64,000 nt of DNA. Origin: Leptolyngbya sp. PCC 7375 (GTDB lineage: Bacteria > Cyanobacteriota > Cyanobacteriia > Phormidesmidales > Phormidesmidaceae). Location of the stretch: positions 5,555 through 69,554 of the forward strand of contig NZ_JH993795.1 of assembly GCF_000316115.1 (NCBI RefSeq), in the 5' to 3' direction. Shown here piece by piece: positions 28,257 through 35,171 of the stretch. Below the pieces are notes generated by a model. The model had not been told where the DNA came from and searched no databases. It was given only the letters and a program-made list of their open reading frames with translations. Made by a program: the position numbers and the translations under genes. Within the stretch, counting starts at the first letter, position 1; every line of letters begins with the position of its first letter.

Positions 28257-28274
28257 AAAAGGCTGCAGCCTTTT
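28257..28274 (+). terminator. Palindromic hairpin, remnant of an IS-split terminator
   Basis: AAAAGGCTGCAGCCTTTT is a perfect palindrome ending in TTTTGG. Its longer partner arm CCAAAAGGCTGCAG is left on the other side of the IS4-type element at 25312-25325. It was probably the terminator downstream of precursor 3. Confidence 0.55.
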
Positions 28275-28751
28275 GGCATCATGTATGCTCTGATCAAACA
28301 AGTCCTGAGCTTACGCACAACAAAGCATTTCCTAAAAAATATAGGCAAATATCAGCTCTTGAAATCATGCTTCTGAATTTAGCCTGGTAGTTTTTATTAT
28401 TATGCTAACGTCCTTTCCATGCTTTTTATCTTTCTCTATTTGAAGCTAGCTAGCTAATCTAACTGAAAAAGCTACAGCTTGGCAACTAAGGCTTTCATCC
28501 TATCACACCTCTCAATTTTTTTGGAAAGCTTATTATTAGATATTTAGAAACACCTGAAAACAGCTCGAAGGAGAGAGTTCTTAGATTACTTATGGAAAAC
28601 TAAATCTAATACTCTTGACTATTTCACTTATGTCTTATTTGAATACATTGAAGTCTTCTCTTTCTGAAATTGTAAAGTTAAAGTGAGATTAGTTTAGATC
28701 TTGGAAATTTAAATCTAAACCTTTACTTCATGACTAAGAGGATCAAATCAA
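28275..28751 (+). other. AT-rich leader region of precursor 4
   Basis: No gene is visible. The last 40 bases (28715-28754) match 29061-29100, directly upstream of the next precursor, including ACTTCATGACTAAGAGGAT with the ribosome site. The rest is AT-rich and probably contains the promoter. Confidence 0.5.
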
Positions 28752-28985
28752 ATGCCAACTATTGCGATCAAAAAACTATATCCAGCGGGGACAACTTTCT
28801 TCTCGGAATCGGAAAGTTTCCTGGGTGATCTCAAAGATGATGCCTTGGCTAATGTTAATGGAGGATTTAGAAGTATCGATCTGACTTCTTCTGACTCCAC
28901 AATCAGATGTGGCACCGATGCCATAACGAATACGATTACTAGCTTCACTAGTGTGATAGTTCATCGTCGTTCTGAGGTGGGTTAA
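28752..28985 (+). CDS. Gly-Gly leader precursor peptide 4
   Basis: A 77-residue peptide. The leader has LYPAG at 9-13, Glu21-Ser22-Phe23-Leu24, GDLKDDALANV and Gly37-Gly38. The 39-residue core has 16 Ser/Thr and one Cys (SSDSTIRCGTDAITNTITSF), the highest hydroxyl-residue density of the set and so the strongest candidate for multiple dehydrations. The untranslated leader is shared with the disrupted gene 110 bases downstream, showing a local tandem duplication. Confidence 0.85.
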   Translation: MPTIAIKKLYPAGTTFFSESESFLGDLKDDALANVNGGFRSIDLTSSDSTIRCGTDAITNTITSFTSVIVHRRSEVG

Positions 28986-29130
28986 TTTCCTCAGTAAATT
29001 TAATAGATTCATTAACTGGCCTGAAATTTTTGTTGGTTTAATCAGCTTTCAAGTAGCTATCTAAACCTTTACTTCATGACTAAGAGGATTAATTCAAATG
29101 TCAACTATCACGATTGAACCTGATTCCACC

Positions 29131-30009
29131 TCAGTTTGTGTGAGAGGATTTAATCAACGGTCTCCGTCCATTGAGAGAAGAGGCAATTAACAAATTACGC
29201 ATCCAGTCGTCATGATATCGGAAGCCATTGAGTTTCTCAAAGGGACACAAACAGCCTTCATTTTGCTGCTGAGTTTTACGACAGAATGGATGAAAATTCC
29301 ACAGCATCGCCATGGAGCGAACGGATAACTCAGCGGCCTCCCAAGACCCATGAAAATCTTGCATGGCATAGAGTGCTCGGTCAAGATAGTTCATGGGGCG
29401 ATCCACTTGATTACTGGTGCGATAGGCATCAGGAACGTCAAAGGCTCTCTGGAAAAATAGAGATTTTTCTCTGAGTCGTTGTAACCGGTCATTGATGGCG
29501 TTGGGAAGATCCACCGATTGTGTCCATTCGAGAAAACGACGCAATCGTTGAGCAAATTGACGTTTGCCAGTAGCGTGATAAATATGCCAAAGCTTGTCGG
29601 TTAAGCAGGTGCGTAAATCAGGCTTAGAGCGACACCAATCACGCACTTTAATTACCTCATGTAGAAAGCACAGAATCCAGGTAATGCCAGGGAATAGGGT
29701 TTCCCAGGCTCGACGAGTCGCGTCCCATCCATCCGTGGTGACCGTCTCAGGGCAATAGTCAGGGGCATGGTCGCTCATCTCTTGCTCAAAGTCCCCATAA
29801 GCCGCTTGCAAGTCCTCGTATCCAGCCGTTGGGCTCAAACCACTGCCTACAATACAGCCTTTAGCCGCTGTCACCGCCCAATAGATACGCTCTCCTTGAT
29901 GGCTACAATGCTTTTCATCGGCCACTAGATGGGGGGGAGCGACTCTTCTGTTTTCAACGTTGTTCCGACAATGGATGCTCTGCCAAGAGATTGACACAAC
30001 CGATACCAA
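29131..30009 (-). CDS. Transposase orfB, IS copy 1
   Basis: 292 residues, identical to the product of 32637-33515. Mutator/IS256-like features are seen: HLVADEKH, ETVTTDGWDATRRAW and ILCFLHEVIKVRD. The in-frame start lies before a C7 slip site and the real product is likely an orfA-orfB fusion. I do not assign the IS family firmly. Confidence 0.75.
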   Translation of the reverse strand: MVSVVSISWQSIHCRNNVENRRVAPPHLVADEKHCSHQGERIYWAVTAAKGCIVGSGLSPTAGYEDLQAAYGDFEQEMSDHAPDYCPETVTTDGWDATRRAWETLFPGITWILCFLHEVIKVRDWCRSKPDLRTCLTDKLWHIYHATGKRQFAQRLRRFLEWTQSVDLPNAINDRLQRLREKSLFFQRAFDVPDAYRTSNQVDRPMNYLDRALYAMQDFHGSWEAAELSVRSMAMLWNFHPFCRKTQQQNEGCLCPFEKLNGFRYHDDWMRNLLIASSLNGRRPLIKSSHTN

Positions 30010-30398
30010 TGCATCTCCGAGCGACCCAATACGTAAGCAATCCCATCATAGGAGAGGCCATGCTTTCTCAAATACATCGCTTTGCCCGCTAGCTCAGACG
30101 TTTCACTCATATAAGGGGTGACGAAATCGGGACGCAGTTGATAGGCCGTTTTTTGGTTGGGAAGATAAATACGACGTGTTTTTAGGTGCTGGCGAGCTGA
30201 GGTCACCCACCCATGAAACCGATATCCCTCCTCAATTCCCTCGGGGGAACAGCTCCGGATAGCTGGCTATTTGCTCGTTCAGGTACTCTCGGTAGGCCTC
30301 ACGGTCCTCAACCAACTGGTCATAATCAAGGGTATCGGCTATGGGCAGGCAGATCGTTTTATCCCCTGCTGTCCCTCGTTGCTTGCGTTTGGCCATCA
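29925..30398 (-). pseudogene. Transposase orfA, IS copy 1, frameshifted
   Basis: The counterpart of 33431-33904, but an extra G in the GGGGG run near 30242 shifts the frame, leaving an intact frame only from Met 30206 to 29925 (93 residues). The 5' portion (30398 to about 30243) is in another frame. The second copy shows the undamaged version. Confidence 0.8.
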
Positions 30399-30766
30399 TA
30401 CTTGGCCTCCAAACTCGATGACCTTATGATATCCAAACAAACTTAGTTGGAACTAGGATTGAACAACTACATCCAGCAGGAACAACTTTTTTTTCAGAAC
30501 CGGAAAGCTTCATCGATGACTTGAAAGATGATGTACTGATAAATACTAAAGGAGGAGATTCAGGATCACCGCTTTATACAGAGATATTAGTTGTGATTAT
30601 CCGGACTGTAATAGCAGTATAAATGGCAGTTTATTGATAGATCAACAACTGAATATAGAGCGCTATTTTTTGTGCAAACAGCAGTAAATAGCTGTTTGCA
30701 CATATGAGCTTCGAGGCATTCTTAAACTACCCCAATTTATTTTCTCAATCAAGTGGAGGATTGACG

Positions 30767-30892
30767 AGTTCTTTAATTGCAATTTCCGACATGGAAACAG
30801 CAGGTCTTTTTCTATTTTATGATCAAGAAAGCTACCTTAGCGCAATCGATGATACTGCAACGGATGTGATAAACTTACGAACCTATTCTTAA
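30767..30892 (+). pseudogene. Degenerate precursor peptide (relative of precursor 3)
   Basis: The frame gives IAISDMETAGLFLFYDQESY, matching the precursor 3 leader ISISDLETSG...QESYL. The upstream GTGGAGGATTGAC is also shared. The ATG has become AGT and the Gly-Gly site is lost (VINLRTYS then stop). A start at 30704 exists but adds an unrelated N terminus, so this is most likely a dead copy. Confidence 0.65.
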
Positions 30893-31037
30893 TGTCTTAG
30901 ATAAGTGAATCGCTTTCGCTTTGAGGACGTGATTTTGACCTGACGAGAGAACAGTCGCAGCAGGGAGCTTTAGTTGAGTGCGTTTTAAGTGGGAATATAG
31001 AAGCTAGGAGTCTTGAGCCTACAACAATCAAATCTAA

Positions 31038-31072
31038 AAAGGTTACCAACTGTCTGACAGTTGGTAACCTTT
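31038..31072 (+). terminator. Perfect hairpin terminator
   Basis: AAAGGTTACCAACTGTC and GACAGTTGGTAACCTTT form a perfect 17-bp stem followed by CTTAT. It is a copy of the hairpin at 21027-21061 within a duplicated block. It may end transcripts of the plus-strand precursors and, being symmetric, of the minus-strand pair too. Confidence 0.65.
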
Positions 31073-31209
31073 CTTATACTCAGATTTTAGTTTGCAAAAC
31101 CGGAATCCGGCACTTTGGTCAAACAGTGTTCTAATCAGTCTTTTTGTGAGCTGCCATAGGTAGCTGTACCACTTGTGGATAGCTTTATCACTCTGTATGC
31201 AAAAATCAC

Positions 31210-31395
31210 TTAACTCAAGTTAACTAATAGCTCTGCATACAAATAAAGCACAATAGTCTCTTTTACTAGTTCACCTGCAGTTTTTTCTCCTCCGTAAATA
31301 TGAAGTGCATTGTCAATACCATGTATATAGCTGTCTGGAACTGAGAATGAGTTAATTTCAGTCAGATGGATGTCGGAAATAGCGATAGCTGACAT
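31210..31395 (-). CDS. Gly-Gly leader precursor peptide 6 (minus strand)
   Basis: A 61-residue peptide, AAGGAGAAAAGC before the ATG. The leader is the most divergent: Asp21-Ser22-Tyr23-Ile24 and Gly35-Gly36. The 25-residue core (EKTAGELVKETIVLYLYAEL start) has only three Thr/Ser and no Cys, so it may be modified differently or be an unmodified bacteriocin. It is one of two precursors in reverse orientation between the plus-strand ones. Confidence 0.72.
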   Translation of the reverse strand: MSAIAISDIHLTEINSFSVPDSYIHGIDNALHIYGGEKTAGELVKETIVLYLYAELLVNLS

Positions 31396-31659
31396 GCTTT
31401 TCTCCTTTTTTGAACGTATTTTACATGCACAAGAAAATTTTTCTGGGCAATCTCAAACGCCATGTTTTTTTGGCGAAAGTAATTTATGACTGAAAGCTGC
31501 CTAAACCATAAGATATCCAGCTCTAAAACGGACAAAACGAGAGGTCTTATCTGTTTTTAAGGTTGAACTGCCAAACAAAGTTCTGGATAATAGTCTTATT
31601 TGAGCTTATTTGAGCCTGGGTTTTTCAAAAAATCAATAGATAGAGAGGTCCCTCAGAAA

Positions 31660-31875
31660 TTAATATACCGTAGTAAAAACACCTATAACATAGATAAAAG
31701 ATTGACCAGGGGTAGGGATCATAATATCTATTATCTCCTCAATAGCATCACTGACTTTTCCACCTCCATGAACACTAGTCAAAGTATTATCTTGGAGTTC
31801 ATTGAGATAACTCTCAGACTCTGAAAAGAATTTAGTTCCAGCGGGGTGCAGTTCGTCGATAATGATTTTAGACAT
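31660..31875 (-). CDS. Gly-Gly leader precursor peptide 7 (minus strand)
   Basis: A 71-residue peptide, AAGAGGAAAAAACA before the ATG. The leader has LHPAG at 9-13, Glu21-Ser22-Tyr23-Leu24, NELQDNTL and VHGG at 35-38. The 33-residue core is hydrophobic and acidic (VSDAIEEIIDIMIPTPG) with no Cys and a few Ser/Thr. It is probably cotranscribed with precursor 6, 264 bases downstream. Confidence 0.8.
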   Translation of the reverse strand: MSKIIIDELHPAGTKFFSESESYLNELQDNTLTSVHGGGKVSDAIEEIIDIMIPTPGQSFIYVIGVFTTVY

Positions 31876-32419
31876 TGTTTTTTCCTCTTAATAGTATTTA
31901 TAGCTCAATTTGGTGATGGTTTATTAACCTGAGCTGCTATTATCTTAGCTATTCAAATTTAAGAATATAAGTGTTGAGTGCATGATAAAGAGGCATAAAT
32001 GTAACAGTCCCGGCACTAATATAAATATTGTTTAAGGCTATCTCCAAAACGACAACTGAAGCATCAAACAACTTTTACGAAGAATGAATTTCAGATATTC
32101 TCCAGCGAGAGTGATGTATGAGCGTTAGTAAATGTTTTACTTTGAATGACCTTGCCATGCTGGGCTTTAAATGAGTCAAATCGATAAAAAGTTGGAGCTT
32201 TATTTTTTGAATCCAAGTCTTTTGTGTTTTATTTGTGTCTTTTTAGGTATGGTGTTTATCTTGTTGTTCGAAGAGAGAGTTTGCATAATAAATATAGGTC
32301 AGGGCATTGCCTGTCCTGGATCAAATCTATATGGCAAGTTGACATATCTTTTATAGAAGTTTGCCTGTTGTTTGATTCCCAGTCCATGTTAGCGAATTTA
32401 GTTTTTTGGAGAAATCAAA
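31876..32419 (+). other. Non-coding leader region of precursor 8
   Basis: The first 240 bases are the divergent upstream region of precursor 7. From about 32120 the sequence is similar to 21205-21495, the leader region of precursor 1, including TTTTTTGGAGAAATCAAAATG. No gene is supported; short ORFs there differ between copies. Confidence 0.5.
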
Positions 32420-32623
32420 ATGTCCAGTATTAAGGTTGATAGTTTATCTCCAGCAGGTTTGGAGATGATGCAAAACTCAGAATCATTTTTGACTGAACTT
32501 GGTGATGTTGAAGATAAAATTTATGGAGGAGGTGATAGTAGAATAACTGTCACAATAATATCGTCTGTGCCCTGTGGTCTAGGGGCTTTGGCAGCAGTTA
32601 TCGTCTATACGGTAGTTGATTAA
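32420..32623 (+). CDS. Gly-Gly leader precursor peptide 8
   Basis: A 67-residue peptide. Leader residues 1-37 differ from precursor 1 at only three positions (Val6, Val30, Lys33) and end in IYGG. The 30-residue core (GDSRITVTIISSVPCGLG) has Ser/Thr and one Cys but no similarity to the precursor 1 core, a sharp leader/core contrast. The IS copy 2 inserted exactly at the stop codon, so the frame is intact. Confidence 0.85.
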   Translation: MSSIKVDSLSPAGLEMMQNSESFLTELGDVEDKIYGGGDSRITVTIISSVPCGLGALAAVIVYTVVD

Positions 32624-32636
32624 TACTGATTCCACC

Positions 32637-33515
32637 TCAGTTTGTGTGAGAGGATTTAATCAACGGTCTCCGTCCATTGAGAGAAGAGGCAATTAACAAA
32701 TTACGCATCCAGTCGTCATGATATCGGAAGCCATTGAGTTTCTCAAAGGGACACAAACAGCCTTCATTTTGCTGCTGAGTTTTACGACAGAATGGATGAA
32801 AATTCCACAGCATCGCCATGGAGCGAACGGATAACTCAGCGGCCTCCCAAGACCCATGAAAATCTTGCATGGCATAGAGTGCTCGGTCAAGATAGTTCAT
32901 GGGGCGATCCACTTGATTACTGGTGCGATAGGCATCAGGAACGTCAAAGGCTCTCTGGAAAAATAGAGATTTTTCTCTGAGTCGTTGTAACCGGTCATTG
33001 ATGGCGTTGGGAAGATCCACCGATTGTGTCCATTCGAGAAAACGACGCAATCGTTGAGCAAATTGACGTTTGCCAGTAGCGTGATAAATATGCCAAAGCT
33101 TGTCGGTTAAGCAGGTGCGTAAATCAGGCTTAGAGCGACACCAATCACGCACTTTAATTACCTCATGTAGAAAGCACAGAATCCAGGTAATGCCAGGGAA
33201 TAGGGTTTCCCAGGCTCGACGAGTCGCGTCCCATCCATCCGTGGTGACCGTCTCAGGGCAATAGTCAGGGGCATGGTCGCTCATCTCTTGCTCAAAGTCC
33301 CCATAAGCCGCTTGCAAGTCCTCGTATCCAGCCGTTGGGCTCAAACCACTGCCTACAATACAGCCTTTAGCCGCTGTCACCGCCCAATAGATACGCTCTC
33401 CTTGATGGCTACAATGCTTTTCATCGGCCACTAGATGGGGGGGAGCGACTCTTCTGTTTTCAACGTTGTTCCGACAATGGATGCTCTGCCAAGAGATTGA
33501 CACAACCGATACCAA
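32637..33515 (-). CDS. Transposase orfB, IS copy 2
   Basis: 292 residues as in copy 1. It overlaps orfA by 85 bases in the -1 frame. The overlap contains C CCC CCC (a run of seven C at 33437-33443), a likely slip site giving an orfA-orfB fusion transposase of about 430 residues. An Asp-rich catalytic region (VTTDGWDATRRAW) and LCFLHEVIKVRDW are visible. Confidence 0.8.
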   Translation of the reverse strand: MVSVVSISWQSIHCRNNVENRRVAPPHLVADEKHCSHQGERIYWAVTAAKGCIVGSGLSPTAGYEDLQAAYGDFEQEMSDHAPDYCPETVTTDGWDATRRAWETLFPGITWILCFLHEVIKVRDWCRSKPDLRTCLTDKLWHIYHATGKRQFAQRLRRFLEWTQSVDLPNAINDRLQRLREKSLFFQRAFDVPDAYRTSNQVDRPMNYLDRALYAMQDFHGSWEAAELSVRSMAMLWNFHPFCRKTQQQNEGCLCPFEKLNGFRYHDDWMRNLLIASSLNGRRPLIKSSHTN

Positions 33516-33904
33516 TGCATCTCCGAGCGACCCAATACGTAAGCAATCCCATCATAGGAGAGGCCATGCTTTCTCAAATACATCGCTTTGCCCGCTAGCT
33601 CAGACGTTTCACTCATATAAGGGGTGACGAAATCGGGACGCAGTTGATAGGCCGTTTTTTGGTTGGGAAGATAAATACGACGTGTTTTTAGGTGCTGGCG
33701 AGCTGAGGTCACCCACCCATGAAACCGATATCCCTCCTCAATTCCCTCGGGGAACAGCTCCGGATAGCTGGCTATTTGCTCGTTCAGGTACTCTCGGTAG
33801 GCCTCACGGTCCTCAACCAACTGGTCATAATCAAGGGTATCGGCTATGGGCAGGCAGATCGTTTTATCCCCTGCTGTCCCTCGTTGCTTGCGTTTGGCCA
33901 TCAT
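33431..33904 (-). CDS. Transposase orfA, IS copy 2
   Basis: 157 residues, basic N terminus (MMAKRKQRGTAGDK), with a C-terminal HTH-like segment (YLRKHGLSYDGIAYVLGRS) that likely binds the IS ends. It ends right after the seven-C run, where -1 frameshifting would join it to orfB. Confidence 0.78.
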   Translation of the reverse strand: MMAKRKQRGTAGDKTICLPIADTLDYDQLVEDREAYREYLNEQIASYPELFPEGIEEGYRFHGWVTSARQHLKTRRIYLPNQKTAYQLRPDFVTPYMSETSELAGKAMYLRKHGLSYDGIAYVLGRSEMHWYRLCQSLGRASIVGTTLKTEESLPPI

Positions 33905-34129
33905 ACTTGGCCTCCAAACTCGATGACCTTATGATATCCAAACAAACTTAGTTGGAACTAGGATTAATAATTGCTAGAGGAGATGCCCTCAGTTAATGTC
34001 TGTGGCGTCTAAGTCCTTCCTCATTTAACTTGCAAGAAGGTGGGCATCGCTCACCTTCTACTCTTTACAAGAAAAACCTAAAATTTAAACTTTCACAACC
34101 CTCAAAGTTGTTTGATTAAATTCTTCGCC

Positions 34130-34237
34130 GGTAATATCAGGAAATAGCGTTTTCCAGGCCCGACAAGTCGCCTCCCAACCATCAGTGATGAGAGTCTCAG
34201 GGCGGTAGTCAGGGGCATGCTCACTTTCCTTTGGTCA
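34130..34237 (-). mobile_element. Degenerate fragment of the two-frame IS
   Basis: About 100 bases resemble 33185-33290 of IS copy 2, for example AGTCGC(C/G)TCCCA(A/T)CCATC and GGGCA/GGTAGTCAGGGGCATG. It is an older, diverged relic of the same IS lineage, evidence that the family visited this spot more than once. Confidence 0.6.
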
Positions 34238-34527
34238 AAGAACTCGGCAATGTGACCTACGAGCTGGCATAATGGCCAATGCTAAAATTGTTGCCCATAA
34301 AGAAATGGTGCTACATTTTTTTGTTACGCAGGGCAAAACTGCTGGTGGATTGATGCAATCTTGGAGCATAGTTGCTGACATCTACTATCGAATCTTTAGC
34401 GTTGTATTGTAGATAGCCTCATTGGTCTGCCCGGATTTTGTCAGATTCACCACTGGATCGGAATAGTCCACCCCCAGCTGCATATTGCAACGGTTCTGTT
34501 CTTCCTATCTAGGGTCCAGGGGCTGTG

Positions 34528-34698
34528 GATCTTGCGGCGGGGCACTTTACTAAAGAAACGTTTTGGGGTAAACACTTTTGGACCATTGGTTATGGAGCGT
34601 GGAGTACGAAAAATGTGAGTGAGTCGGTGATAGAGGAATATCTGGAGCATCATCGAGAGTCATCAAATCAAGATAGCGACAATTTTTTGCTGGAGTAG
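34528..34698 (+). pseudogene. tnpA: IS200/IS605 TnpA C-terminal remnant
   Basis: A 56-codon open frame without a start reads LAAGHFTKETFWGKHFWTIG, YGAWSTKNVSESVIEEYLEHH. This is the conserved C terminus of the Y1 (HUH) transposase TnpA, including the region near the catalytic Tyr side. The N-terminal part with the HUH motif is missing. Hairpins after it fit an IS605-type end. Confidence 0.65.
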
Positions 34699-35171
34699 AG
34701 GGACTTTCAGTCCCATCCCCCCTTAAGAACCTCTGCACCTGACTAACTTTTGCCAGTCAGTCAGGGAACAGTAAGCGTTTTACTCAGGCAGAGTTGTTGG
34801 AACGGGGCAAGCTGAGTATTGAGGTTATGGAGAGAATTTGCGATCGCATCCGTCATCCATAGCGAATGATGTGTTTACCAATCGCTATGGTCGGTAGTGG
34901 GCAACTGGTGCGATCGCGGCGTTTATCCGTCTCTTGGAGGAGTAGGAGTTGGCTGGTGTCTGTGTGGAGTAGTTGGTGAAGCAGATTTATGCGTTTTGAG
35001 ATCGCTACCAGCTTCTCAATCCTATTACTGGTCACCCAGGCTCAGTAGCTAGATTTCTAATCCTTACAGTGATAAGGACGTGGGAATTCGACTAAAGGTC
35101 AAGGAATTTTTCTGTTTGAGGTAAGGGTGTCCACTGTGAGCGTGAGGTCAATTGCTTTCACCAAACTATAC

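Larger units (their letters stand above)
29120..30456 (-). mobile_element. IS copy 1 (1337 bp), two-frame transposase, 8-bp target duplication
   Basis: The imperfect terminal repeats are CTGATTCCACCTCAGTTTGT (left) and CTAGTTCCAACTAAGTTTGT (right, inverted). The flanking direct repeat is GATTGAAC (29112-29119 and 30457-30464). It is nearly identical to the copy at 32626-33961 but has one extra G in a run at 30242-30246, which breaks orfA. This copy is therefore probably defective. Confidence 0.9.
29098..30622 (+). pseudogene. Gly-Gly precursor peptide 5, split by an IS copy
   Basis: The first 7 codons (MSTITIE) lie at 29098-29119 and the remainder at 30457-30622. Removing the IS and one copy of the 8-bp duplication GATTGAAC restores a 59-codon frame. 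The leader then has LHPAG at 9-13, Glu21-Ser22-Phe23-Ile24, DDLKDDVL and Gly37-Gly38. The core of 21 residues (starting DSGSPLYTEI) has no Cys. It is a clear recent inactivation of a paralogue of precursor 4. Confidence 0.85.
32626..33961 (-). mobile_element. IS copy 2 (1336 bp), 8-bp target duplication
   Basis: Same terminal repeats as copy 1, flanked by GATTAATA (32618-32625 and 33962-33969). The duplication overlaps the TAA of precursor 8. orfA is intact here. The two copies differ by one base in length and look recently transposed. Confidence 0.92.
33970..35171. other. IS graveyard between the peptide locus and the CHAT gene
   Basis: No intact gene. It contains a degenerate piece of the two-frame IS (about 34130-34237), an IS200/IS605 TnpA remnant (34528-34698) and hairpins following it. 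A short stretch at about 34800-34860 reads like the end of a small HTH protein (KLSIEVMERICDRIRHP type). The remainder shows nothing recognisable. Confidence 0.55.

Noticed and set aside
30704..30766. ATG 30704 as the start of an intact precursor
   Set aside because: The added N terminus is unrelated to the family, the homologous ATG is mutated and there is no Gly-Gly site.
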